DNA of 64,000 nucleotides. Source: Prosopocoilus inquinatus. Lineage: Eukaryota; Arthropoda; Insecta; Coleoptera; Lucanidae. Positions 44,228 to 54,753 of this stretch are shown one piece after another. Under the pieces are notes generated by a model. It had not been told where the DNA came from and made no database searches. It worked only from the letters and a program-made list of their open reading frames with translations. The position numbers were made by a program, and so were the translations under genes. The stretch spans positions 52,500,101 through 52,564,100 of the forward strand of contig CM069872.1 in assembly GCA_036172665.1 (NCBI GenBank), given 5' to 3'. How positions within the stretch are numbered: position 1 is the first letter of the stretch; every line of letters begins with the position of its first letter.

Positions 44228-45000
44228 TTCCACTTCCGTTCGCCTCTTAAATATGTTTAAAAAAAAATTAATCTGGAAAATCCCCAACGTTCTTCTTTCT
44301 GCCTACACTGATTCTCTCGAGGATGAATTGTTTTCGTCGCAGGTGGACACGACGGCGTAATACCAGCGGCAAGCTCGAGAGTTTCGGCGGAGAGAGGATC
44401 GTGGCCAAAAAGAGGGGAATTTCAGTTCCACTCGCCTCTTAAATATGTTTTAAATATTTTAAGTCTGGAAAAATCCCTAACGTTCTTTCTGCCTACACGG
44501 AATCCCCTGATGGGATGGTGAGTTGTTGTAGTCGCAGGTGGACGCGGCGGCGTAATACCAGCGGCAAGCTCGAGAGTTTCGCAGAGAGGATCGTGTATAA
44601 AAAAAGGGATTTTCACTTAAATTCGTCTCTTAAATATGTTTTAAATATTTTAAGTCTGGAAAAATCCCTAACATTCTTCTTTCTGTCTACACCGAATTCC
44701 CCGTTGATGAATTGTCGTCGTCACAGGTGGACACGGCGTAATACCAGCGACAAGCTCGAAAGTTTCGGCGGACAGAGGATCGTGGCAAAAAAAAGGGGAA
44801 TTTCAGTTCCACTCGCCTCTTAAATATGTTTTAAATCTTTTAAATCTGGAAAAATCCCTAACGTTCTTCTTTCTGCCTACACTGAATCCCCTGATGGGAT
44901 GATGAATTGTTGTAGTCGCAGGTGGACACGGCGGCGTAATATCAGCAGCAAGCTCAAGAGTTTCGGAGAGAGGATCGTGGCAAAAAAAAGGGGAGATTCA
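44228..45000. repeat. ~191-bp tandem array, four units
   Basis: CGCCTCTTAAATATGTTT-like marks at about 44241, 44433, 44624 and 44813, with TAATACCAGCGGCAAGCTCG and AGAGGATCGTGG in each. Confidence 0.9.
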
Positions 45001-46204
45001 ATCGATATTTTGTATCAAATGATGCTTTTTTTTAATAATGTCGATACCATATGTGACTTAGCTCAAAAAGTATCGATATTTTGCAATATCATACATCTCG
45101 TTGTGTTGTAACAGAACCAATTAAATTATTTACATTATTAATTCAAGAAGGAAAAATAGAAACTCATTAAAAAATGTTGTATCACAACGAGACTGAATGC
45201 TACATGCACGCCACAAATTAATAAAGTCAAACCTGGCTACGCCCGTAACTGAATACGAAGAGAAGGGCTTCGACGAATCAAAACCAACATGAATCAAACA
45301 AAAGCCAACCTTATATAAGATGAACAGATAAAACAGCGACATCCTACGATCGCTTTTTGACCTGACATTGCAGTAGGATAGTAAAATTGAAGCGGATTTG
45401 CTCCTAATAAGTCTCCCGTGCTTGTATAAGATGGCGTCAAATATCAAGTGTGAACGTAATTGATACGTATTTCCGTCGAAATAGCTAGTGGTCATAAGAA
45501 CGTGAATCGCAGAAACCAGATGACACAAAAAAACTAAGGCGTCGCAGAGTTTTACGGCCAGTCTCGACGGTTAGAATAAACATTCGATTTAATTCCCGCG
45601 AAATATGGTGGAATGTAGTTGCAGACGCTTCAGAAAGATTGTGCAACTGCAAACTGCAAAACCGTAAGATGATTTATCGCCGAAGTGTTCTGAGATGTAC
45701 AAAGAAACAGATTGCGACTTGCACCACAAAATTAGATCGAGGCGTGGGACGCAATTTTGCGTTATAAAAACTGGATAATTTTTCTGCGACTTGCACCACA
45801 AAACTAAATCGAGGCGTGGGGCGCATTTTTTTTATCATTTTGCGAACGAAAATGATGATAAATAAATAATAAAAGCAAGCGAGAAATGACGCCGCGGCTC
45901 ATCGTTCGCACGATAACTACGTTCTTTTGCACGGAAAATTTATGCGATTTAAAACTTGAAATATACAGCGGTTTTCCATACCGTAACAAGTTGAGTCATC
46001 GAAGTCATAAAACGAGATTATTATTTTTTATAGTAGGTTGGACTATCGTAATTAATTTGACGATTACGACACTTTCCGATTTCCAACAAATGAAAGCATC
46101 AGTATTTTAAAAGTATCGAAACGAAGAAGAATCCGAATGTCCCGATGCCGTTCGATACACAAAAAACATCTATACTTATAAAAGCATCGCATGCATCCCT
46201 AGAT
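45001..46204. other. 1.2-kb insertion separating the 191-bp array from its fifth unit
   Basis: Contains HHL variant b copy 2 (45322-45421) and a ~74-bp duplication of GCGACTTGCACCACAAAA at about 45715 and 45788. Ends are not clearly defined; no transposase. Confidence 0.5.
45322..45421 (+). repeat. HHL-related repeat, variant b, copy 2
   Basis: ACAGATAAAACAGCGACATC through AAATTGAAGCGGATTTGCTC and AATAAGTCTCCCGTGC, matching 41080-41180 closely. The inner end lacks the GATTTGCAAC block. Confidence 0.7.
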
Positions 46205-46320
46205 ACGGCGCGCGGCGTAATACCAGCGGCAAGCTCGAGAGTTTTGGAGAGAGGATCGTGGCCCAAAAAAAAAAAAGAAGAAATTTCACTTCCACTTGCC
46301 TCCTAAATAAATGTTTTAAG
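46205..46320. repeat. Fifth, displaced unit of the 191-bp array
   Basis: GGCGTAATACCAGCGGCAAG, AGAGGATCGTGG and TTCACTTCCACTTGCCTCC match 44228-45000. Confidence 0.85.
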
Positions 46321-46429
46321 TATTTTTAAGTCCTCAACTCTTTTACTCAATGTACATTTCGGCTGTTATGCTGTTAATATCAAGAGTTTACAAGTTCAAA
46401 CCAGATCTATCTTACTTATAGGTATATTT

Positions 46430-47830
46430 TTGAAAGCAAAACAGTTTAAGAAGAAAACGATCCGAGTTTTAAATAAAAAAAATCCAAAAACATAAGGCGA
46501 TCGAAACATTAGAAAAAATTAAAAAGAAAACGATCTGTGTTTTAAATCAAAAATTCAAAAAACAAAAGTCGATCGAAACATTAGAAAAAATGAAGAAGAA
46601 GACGATCTGATCTTTAATTCAGAAGTTGAAAAAAACATAAAGAGATCGAAACATTAGAAAATTAAAAAGAAAAGACAAGGATCTGAGTTTTAATTCGGGT
46701 TAAAAAAAAAATCGTTTTGAAGTGTGTGGTGGGGGGGGGGGGGCGGAAATGAAAATATATTAAGTCTTAAATCAGGAAACAAAAGATAATCATGGTTGTT
46801 TATTAAATTAATTAAAACAATCATATTGAACGATTGGACAGATTATCTTTTGTTTAAAGTCAAAGAAATTTTAAAAAAATCGAAAGTTAACAGAAAAAAA
46901 AAGCAAAAAATCGGAGATCGTCTTTTGTTTAATTTCGCGCGGCATAAAAGAAAAAAATCTTTAAAAATTGAAAGTGAACAAAATTATGTGAATTTGAAAA
47001 CCGGAAACAAAAGATAATCAAGGCAGCCAGTTTCCTTTTAAATCAAGAAAAAATATGCATATATACCCCGATCGTGTTTTGTTTAATCAAAAGAATGAAG
47101 AAATGAGGAGCTTTTTTCAGAAAAAAAATTGCGTTGACAAGGATGAAAACGCGTCAGATTTTAAATTCTAATTTAAATTTAATTTTAATTTTTCTTTTAA
47201 TGATTTAAATGTTTGTTTTAGAAAACAAACGACGAAATCAAAACATGTAAATTATTTTTATTTTATTTTTTAATTTTTTTTAGAAAACAAACGACAATCA
47301 AAACATGTAAATTATTTAAAAAGAAAATTGACAAATAATAATTAACATGTTTTAGAAAACAAACTTCAATCAGAAAAGTAAAAAAAAAACTACCAAAAAA
47401 AAAGGTTTTGATTTTCTTTTGTTTAAATTCGGGCAAAATAAAATTAAGAAATCTTTGAAAAGAAGAAACAAAAGACGACCGGTATAATTGACGGCCAGTT
47501 TTTCTTAAGAAAAGAAAGAAAAATTGATCGGTAGTAGATCGTTTTTTTTTTAATTCAGTAAAAAAACCATCAAAAGTTATTGATGTGTTGAAAAGAATTT
47601 AAAAAAAAACGCATTAGTCTTTGAATTAGGAAACAAAAACCGATCAAGGCCCTTTAAATTAATTGTAAGAAAAAAGTTTTTTATTTAATAAATTCGTGGA
47701 AATTAATTAAAAAAACAGTTTTAAGAAACAAAACGGAAATATTAAACGAGACTTTTTTTTTCTAAATAATTGAATAATGATATAAAATGCACGAAAACAC
47801 GAAAAGTCGGGAAACAAAAGACGATTGTAT
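46430..47830 (-). repeat. A-rich degenerate array, complement of the T-rich family
   Basis: GAAACAAAAGACGATC-like blocks recur; this is the reverse complement of GATCGTCTTTTGTTTC, which marks 57.1-58.6 kb. A G13 run is at about 46731-46743. A local ~64-bp duplication (TTTTAGAAAACAAACGAC) is at 47215-47310. Confidence 0.65.
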
Positions 47831-48161
47831 TACAAGCAAACTGAAATCCTTAGCAAAGACACAATGTTATTGTAGACCATAAAATCTAGTCCTCATACAA
47901 CAGATGTTATTCTAGGAATAAGAGCGGAGAGGATTGAAATATTGTTTCTCTTCAAGTATGATTTGTTGTTAAGGGAGACATCTGTGTGTTCGTTTAGCAT
48001 TTTTTTTTTCTTTTTGACTGAATATGTAGATACATTTTATGCTGTAGATACACAAATATTTCCATATCTATATTGTCGTAGATTTTATGTAGATTTTATG
48101 TGATGATCTGAATTCTGACTGGGTTAATTTTTTTTTTTTTTTAATAAATCGCATATTGCAG
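47831..48161. other. No gene seen
   Basis: AT-rich lead-in to the exon-like stretch. Confidence 0.4.
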
Positions 48162-48320
48162 GTGGCGCGGAGGAGCCTTAAAGCCACCACCGGGCACTGT
48201 ATTTTTTACGCAGATCGTTTTTAATTGCGAGATAATTATTTTTTTTTCTAAACGTCAGCCTGACCTAATCTACACCACTGTTCTGGATGCGAACGTGAAC
48301 ATGAACGTGATCGGTCGGCG
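48162..48320 (+). other. Open, exon-like sequence left of the Transib insertion
   Basis: A T-run and TTGCAG acceptor-like site precede an open frame starting at 48163 (reading WRGGALKPPPG) that stays open to the insertion point. A second acceptor-like site (CTAAACGTCAG) ends at 48258. After collapsing the duplicated CGGCG, one frame continues for about eight codons to a TAA. Another continues to 51243 and meets a GTGAGT donor consensus. No family is recognised, so this may be chance. Confidence 0.2.
48316..48320. repeat. Transib target-site duplication, left (CGGCG)
   Basis: CGGCG directly abuts the left CACAGTG terminus and is repeated exactly at the right end. Transib elements typically duplicate a 5-bp GC-rich target. 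Confidence 0.95.
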
Positions 48321-48356
48321 CACAGTGGTAGAAATATCAAATTTAGGAGGACATTT
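48321..48356 (+). repeat. Transib left terminal inverted repeat
   Basis: 36 bp beginning CACAGTGGTAGAAAT. It matches the reverse complement of 51090-51125 at 29 of 36 positions, with nine identical bases at the tip and eight identical bases (GGACATTT) at the inner end. No clear RAG-type nonamer is visible at a 12 or 23 bp spacing. Confidence 0.9.
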
Positions 48357-48599
48357 GGCCTAAATTTCAATTCATAGATTTGTAAAATAAGTATCGTGCG
48401 GATATAGCCAAATGTGTATCCAAATGAGCCCAGCTGTAGTAAAAGATATTCCTAGAAACGATTATCCGAAACGGGGTTGCAAACCGAGCGTCCGTAAAAA
48501 AACCTCCTTAGTTATAAGTTTACCCTAGACGTAATCGTTGGGTTCTGAACGTTCTTATAAGTGTTTAACATATTGTGTTGTTGAAATTCGTATTTCACC

Positions 48600-50510
48600 A
48601 TGGAGGCTGGTCCCTCAGGTTAGTATCAAGATATAATTTTACTACTTTTAATTATTTTATATTTCAATAGAGCTGACAAAAATAGTACCTTTTCTTTCAA
48701 GTCGGAACTTGTTTCATATTGTCACAAATTTATCGGGCTTTATAACCTGCCAAACTATAATGTGCGCATGTGTGCGGAAGTACCTATTTTTTTAATTTTG
48801 TCGGCAGGTCACATATATGGCGTCACAAGAATGGATTTATTTGAGTTTCTTTCAACTAAATCTCTGTTGTCTCGAGCAAATACCGTTCTTGTAAGGAGTC
48901 AGATGGTTGATTTAGTAAAGTCCAGAATGCCGAATTGTGAGGAGGAGAAAATTACTAAAAAAATATCGCTCTACTCACACAAACTTCTGAGTCATTGGAA
49001 GGCAAGTGGGAGAAATAAGAAGAGTTTTTTAAAACGTCATGGAGACTGGCTTAGAGAAGAAATATCCTTTCAAGAAGTACAACTGCAACAGCAGTCCGGT
49101 TCAGTAACACCAATAGGCCGTCCCCGAATGTTAAAAGATTTTGATACTGTGAGTGTTAGAACGAAAAGAAGGCGTACGAAGAATTTGGTAGCCAGTCATA
49201 CTCCTGAACAACTTGCATTTGCAGCACAAACAGGCTTTACAAAAGAAGGCAAAAGAAATGTTGCACAAGTAATAAGAAAAGCCATAACTACAAGTCCTCG
49301 CTCACTAAAAAAACTTAAAAAGACCAATTCCGAAAATATCCAACAGTATACTCCCGAAGAAGCATTAGCATTAATTATTGATTTAAAATTAACAAAATCT
49401 CAATACTTAAAGCTGCGAAAAGGAGCACAAGAGAAAAACTGTAAAATATATCCATCTTATGATAATATACTAAAAGCAAGGAAAGAGTGTTATCCTAAAG
49501 ATATACATGTTACAGACACCATGGGAGAAGTAAAGTTACAAAGTCTACTTGATCATACTGTCCAGCGCTTATTCGTAGTTCAGAATGACGTAATATCGCG
49601 CCTAGTAACGGAGAAGAACATTGACAAATTCGAAGTAATTTATAAATGGGGTTTTGATGGAAGCTCTAGCCATTCGTTGTACAAACAACAATTTCAAGAG
49701 AGTATTGATGCAACAGACTCTGACATCTTTTTAACTTCAATTGTGCCATTACAAATGAGAGCAAAAAGTGATGACTTAGATGAAATTGTCTGGATGAATC
49801 CTCGTGCGTCTTCTACACGGTTTTGTATTCCAATAAAATTTCAGTTTATAAAGGAAACACAAAACGTTATACAGCAGGAAAGTGAATATATTGAAAGACA
49901 AATTTTGGCCTTAATTCCAACTTATTTATCTATCGAGACGAGAGATGTTGATGTTCGTCATACGTTAATACAAACAATGTTGGACGGAAAGGTAGCCAAT
50001 GCTCTGACTGGAAATCCATCAACTTTACAAGCTATTTCTTGTGGTTACAAGTTAAATACCCAAAAATTTAGAGAGTATGCCCACGAAACAGCAAAGCTTT
50101 TCATACAATTATATGGATGGTACAAAATGCCAGCTAGTATGCATAAAATATTACTTCACGGAGCTGACGTTATGGATACTCTTTTACTCCCAATAGGCCA
50201 GCTAAGTGAAGAGGCTTTGGAAGCCCGACACAAAGATTGTCGCTACTTTCGTGAGCACAGTACACGAGAAACTAGCAGAAAAGAAAACATTGAGGATCTT
50301 CTTCATGCGCTGTTAATTTCTTCTGCTATAATCATATCTAGTGTAAGACCAATACCAAAACGAAAAGTTAATAAATTACCCTCTGCAGTTATAAATTTGC
50401 TCGATGTGCCAGAGATAGCCCAACAATCAGAGGCAAGTGGTCAGGGTGTGCGTGCGGAAGGGTCTTCACAGGATGAAGAAGAGTCAGATTTCAGCGATTT
50501 AGATTTCTAA
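48600..50510 (+). CDS. Transib transposase (RAG1-core-like), two exons
   Basis: A DDE-type transposase that would cut at the CACAGTG termini and paste the element elsewhere. Exon 1 is 48600-48618 (MEAGPS plus one base) in a near-ideal Kozak context (TTCACCATGG). It is joined to exon 2, 48808-50510, across a 189-bp GT-AG intron, giving 573 residues. The frame also stays open through the intron to an ATG at 48762, but the spliced start is preferred because both splice sites and the Kozak context are good. Predicted catalytic acids: D290 (in YKWGFDGSS), D399 (TMLDGK) and E478 (in LSEEALEARHK, by alignment with RAG1 E962). The zinc-site histidines are H452 and H457 (MHKILLHG), with the same spacing as RAG1 H937/H942. 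The motif WMNPRASSTRFC is typical of Transib proteins. The usual CxxC knuckle reads AISC (A415-C418), so one cysteine is missing. The protein ends in an acidic tail (DEEESDFSDLDF). No frameshift or internal stop is seen. Confidence 0.92.
48619..48807 (+). other. Transib transposase intron
   Basis: Donor TCAG|GTTAGT and acceptor with a T-rich tract ending TCGGCAG. Splicing joins a phase-1 G to GT, keeping glycine and the downstream frame. Predicted from sequence only. Confidence 0.75.
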
Positions 50511-50579
50511 TATTGTTAATGTTGTTTTGCTTATGTTAATTTTAATCTTCTTAATTTTTAGGCCGCACCAGTACATGTA

Positions 50580-50585
50580 AATAAA
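50580..50585 (+). terminator. Transib poly(A) signal AATAAA
   Basis: First AATAAA downstream of the transposase stop (about 70 bp after it), followed by a T-rich stretch and still inside the element. Confidence 0.6.
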
Positions 50586-51089
50586 CACGTTTTTCTTAAT
50601 GTGTAATATTTTTTAAAACTTGAAACACTATTCTAGTAGATATTTTCTAAGAAATATTGTATATAACCCATGAAAACCTTTTCATTTGTTATTTTTCAGA
50701 AAATAGAAAAACGAAGTTTTAAAAATATTAATAAAGAGTGAAAAAATAAGAAAAATAAAAGTACTGTACCAACTTATTTTACAAATCCTATTCACACACA
50801 AAATTCATAAATAAACATCTCACATTTAAGATTTCTTAGTTTTTTCGTGATTTTGCTACAAAACAATTTTGTACATTGTGTGCTATCAATGTATATCGTA
50901 TAAAATTATTGTACGTACGCTCTACTTTTGGTTTATCTAGAATATTTGTAATCAACATTACAATATTTCTTATCCTCAAGTTGCCTACTTAGTAGACACA
51001 ATGTAGATGAAATATGTTAAGTAAAACACCTAAAAAAGAAAAAAATACCGAGTAACTGGAGTATTCAGTTAATTTCAGTATTTTATAGA

Positions 51090-51125
51090 AAATGTCCCCG
51101 TAAATCTTAAAATTCGACCACTGTG
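51090..51125 (-). repeat. Transib right terminal inverted repeat
   Basis: Read on the minus strand it begins CACAGTGGTCGAATT and runs 36 bp to GGGGACATTT. The seven mismatches to the left end fall between the tip and the inner block. Confidence 0.9.
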
Positions 51126-51130
51126 CGGCG
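51126..51130. repeat. Transib target-site duplication, right (CGGCG)
   Basis: Exact copy of the left CGGCG, directly after CACTGTG. Removing the element plus one copy would leave GGT-CGGCG-GCTG as the empty site. Confidence 0.95.
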
Positions 51131-52446
51131 GCTGCTTTTTACAACGAAATAAAGGAGGACAGCGCAATCAATTCGCCGTACGTACTACCAACCTTTAATG
51201 GGGCAGGAAATGTTAAAGCCGATAATGATGATGATAAGAAGAAGTGAGTGTACCGCAAACGCGTTCGGAAAAGAAAGGATCGAGGCGAATAACTCGATAC
51301 ATAAATGAATAATAATTTGCGCGCAGAATGAGGCCTGATTTCTGTGTTATTATTAAGATCGGCCATACCGACCACACCAATTTAATTATGCACTTCAGAA
51401 ATGTTAAAATTTGAAGGAACTTAATTGGCTTATTAGATCGGCCAGCAAATTGGTTGTCATTCATTTATCACAGTCAAAGATGTCGCACGATGTCGCGACC
51501 TAAACGTTTATTAAATTAATTGTTACATTTCAATTTTCTTCTTCTTCTTCTAGTAGATAGTATGTGTATATTTGATTTATTAGAAAATAGATAGTATGTG
51601 TATATTTTTATTAGAAAAAGAAAAAAAAAATTAAGCCAACTGGAGTTTGATGTGATGTGGTGAACGTTAGGGCCGTTCACCGGGCGTTTCGTTTGGTTTC
51701 TCTTTTTTTTTTCTTTTTATTTAATTACTAGAAAAGCATGCCGTTTATATGTGCTCTTGGATGTCTGTGTCTTAAGGGGAGGCAGCCGACTAGAAGCGGA
51801 GGACCCCACCAAGGCGAAAGTATTGAACTGCTGGCGTTGCGCATGCGTGACATTCTGTTTCTTACCGGATATCCCGGTTGACTCCGCCGGGTTCTGGTAT
51901 TCCTGTACTTTTATTGGGCCCAGCTGATCATGCAATGCACCTAGCAACACCGGCTAAGATGTTGTCCAGATAACAATTGCTTGTACATACATCGTTTCAG
52001 GCTTGCACGACAGCGAAGCATTTTTGTTTTTGTTTTTTTTTTTTATTACAGCCATCCAAGATCCAAGACATTAAATTAAAAAAAAAAAAAAACAAAAGTT
52101 TCAGCTAGAATCTAGAACGAACCAAAAAAGAAAAAATAATAATCATTTTTAATAATCACATTGCGTCGCCGTCGCCGTCGTTCGATTACACATTATTAAG
52201 TTAGGGGACGTCCCTACTACATGTCAACCGCATACACATACATACATATATATTTTATTAGGATTTTATGCGGCATGTTTCATGCTTGTCAAACATCCGT
52301 TAATTTCTGTTGGCAGGGGTGGATCGCTTCGGGGAGGGATTGTTGCGCTCTGGGTTAATGAGAAAAGTTTCGTTGCGACTTCCATGAAAATAAATTAATA
52401 AAACCTGCGTCTGTCTTCAAAGCTTTCGAAATTTATTTAAACAATA
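51131..52446. other. No gene confirmed; microsatellites
   Basis: An open, non-repetitive stretch (51131-51243) ends in AAGAA|GTGAGT, a good donor consensus; see the insertion-site finding. (CTT)n lies at 51538-51549 and (GTCGCC)n at about 52165-52181. Confidence 0.3.
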
Positions 52447-52705
52447 CTACCCCCATTTTGAGGAAGAACATTTACAGGAAACTGTAATCGTCCGCTTCTT
52501 TTTTTTTTCTTGGCCGCTGATGATAAAGCCCGTTCGACACCATGCAAGATTCGATCTTGTATAACACCAATCGTTGATAAAATGACAAACAAAAGAAGTA
52601 TCCAATCGACGTTCACTGCGTTGGCCAATCTTCCTCACTTTGTTAAGATTTTAATAAAAGCAAAAAAAGTAACGGACCGAAAACAGTTTCCTGTAATTGT
52701 TCTTC
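52447..52705. mobile_element. PAL-related element with arms inside-out
   Basis: A right-type arm (palindrome 52471-52488, then CGTCCGCTTCTTTTTTT) is followed by a left-type arm (AAAAGCAAAAAAAGTAACGG then AACAGTTTCCTGTAAT, 52682-52697). Arms point away from each other, unlike other copies. Confidence 0.6.
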
Positions 52706-52739
52706 TGACGTTACGTTTATTTTGTTAGTTGACCACCTG

Positions 52740-53930
52740 GCGTGACTTAAGTTCGTACCAATTCCAGTATATACCAATCAATTTGACAATTGGTGGCAAT
52801 CAAGGACATTCAACCTATAGTGTGTAATGTCCTTGGACGGCAATGGCCTTTGAAAACCGATACACTTTGACAAATACAATCTAAAGTTTCCATATGTCAC
52901 TCAAATCACTCTAAATCTGTCTTTCAATTTGTCAAATTTGGCACTGAAATTAAAATGATAGATGACGGTTTGATTTACATGTGACAAAATGACGAATTTT
53001 TGACATTAATGTCCGGTCCGCAATTGTACCATTTGAAATCGAGCTCAGACCAAAAACAGTTTCCTGTAAACGTCTCTTCGTCAAACTCAAGTACCGCATG
53101 GTTTGATTTTTTTTTTTTTTTAATTAGAAGTCCCCAGTAAGTTTCAAAATACTTTCTATTAGACTCGAATGAGAATTAAAGTTTCTTAATGATGACCTCA
53201 CGTTTGCTTTGTTAATTGCCAAGCTTGTACGACTTAAGTTGGTACCAATGAGTTTTTGACAACTGATGCCAATCAAGGACGTTCAACCTACAGAGTTTAA
53301 AGTCCTTGGATGGCAATGACAGAAACGTCCAGGTAATCTAAATCTAAAATTTCTAAAGCTTTAATTTAAAGTCACTTTAAGAATAGGGAAACAATTGTAT
53401 TTCTTTAGGTGGAAGTAACTTTAAATTTAATGTCCTAGTATAAAATCGGTCCTAAATGTCACTCAAGTCACTCCAAATCTGTCTCTATTTTTATCAAAGC
53501 TTGACACTGACATTAAAATGATAGATGACAGTTTGATTTACGTATCACAAGATTACGAATTTTTAACATTGATGTACCGGTCCGCAATTGAACCATTTGA
53601 AATCGAGCTCAGACCAAAAACAGTTGCCTGTAAATGTCTATTCGTCAAATTCAAGCGCCGCATGGTTCGAATTTCTTTTTTTTTTTAATTGGAAGTCACT
53701 ACTAAGTCTCAAAATACTTTTTATTAGAGGCGAATGGGAATGAGAGTTCCTTAATGATGATCTCACGATTTCTTTGTTAGTTATCAAGCTTGTGCGATTC
53801 TTATGTTGGTAGTGATCAGTTTTTGACAGCTAATGGCAATGAAGGACGTTCAATCTATAGAGTTTAAAGTTCTTGGACGGCAATGACAGAAACGTCCAGG
53901 TATCTAATTATTTGAAACGCTGGCAGTTGT
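52740..53930. repeat. ~570-bp tandem repeat, two copies and a part
   Basis: CAATCAAGGAC-TTCAACCTA at about 52797, 53271 and (diverged) 53838, and ATCGAGCTCAGACCAAAAAC near 53037 and 53608, followed by a PAL-like CAGTTTCCTGTAAA. A small inverted repeat (53358-53433) interrupts the second unit. Confidence 0.75.
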
Positions 53931-54420
53931 TTCCGAACGCGGCCTTCCAATTAAAAACGCATCGCGGACCTAATTACGTCGCAATTCAGAAATTAATTAC
54001 ATTTACCGTTGTCGCTGCCACCGCCGCCTAGTACAATTGACAGCAATCAAGGACATTCATCCTATAGTATGTAATGTCCATGGACGGCAATGATAGAAAC
54101 GTCCATAATTTGAAACGCTGGCTGTTGTTTCCGAACATGGCCCTCCAATTAAAAACGCATCGCTGACCTAATTACGTCGCAATTCAGAAATTAATTACAT
54201 TTACCGTCGCCGCCGTCGCCTGGTACATTTGACAGCAATCAAGGACATTCAACCTATAGTATGTAATGTCTTTGGACGGCAATGACAGAAACGTCCATAA
54301 TTTGAAACGCTGGCTGCTGTTTCCGATCGCGGCCCTCCAATTAAAAACGCATCGCTGACCTAATTACGTCGCAATTCAGAAATTAATTACATTTACGATT
54401 GCAGCCGCCCGCCGCCTCCG
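53931..54420. repeat. ~183-bp tandem repeat, ~2.7 units
   Basis: AAACGCTGGC-GTTGTTTCC, AAAACGCATCGC and ATTACGTCGCAATTCAGAAA recur at about 53925, 54112 and 54303. A conserved hairpin AAGGACATT / AATGTCC- lies between. Confidence 0.85.
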
Positions 54421-54753
54421 CCGCGCTTCGCTTTTTTCAAACTATGGGAAGCCGAGAAGAAAATTAATGGAACGACTTCCCTGCCGGCGAAGCCTCTTAA
54501 ATTGATTAGGCCGAACGCGCTTTATGGATTAGCTCCCCCCCGCGGCGACAAATTAATACTTAAACGCATTAAACACCTAATTATTATATTTGCGTTCTGT
54601 TTTGCTGGTCGTTTTAATTAAAATTAAAAAAATAAGAAGAGATTGAAAATCGGGCGAATGGTTAAAACAGAGTTTAATTAATCCTTTTCTTTTTCGTTTT
54701 TTTCTTCATTTTCTGCAATTATTTAAGAACCCACCTCCTGACTCGAATTTAAT

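Larger units (their letters stand above)
48321..51125 (+). mobile_element. Complete Transib DNA transposon
   Basis: The element is 2805 bp. Both ends start CACAGTGGT when read inward, and the inverted repeats agree at 29 of 36 positions, ending in a shared GGGACATTT/AGGACATTT block at the same offset. It is flanked by an exact 5-bp direct repeat CGGCG (48316-48320 and 51126-51130), the length and GC-rich type known for Transib. CACAGTG is also the RAG recombination-signal heptamer. Inside is one spliced transposase gene with a poly(A) signal. Open frame, paired ends and intact target duplication suggest a recent insertion, and the element may be autonomous. Confidence 0.95.
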
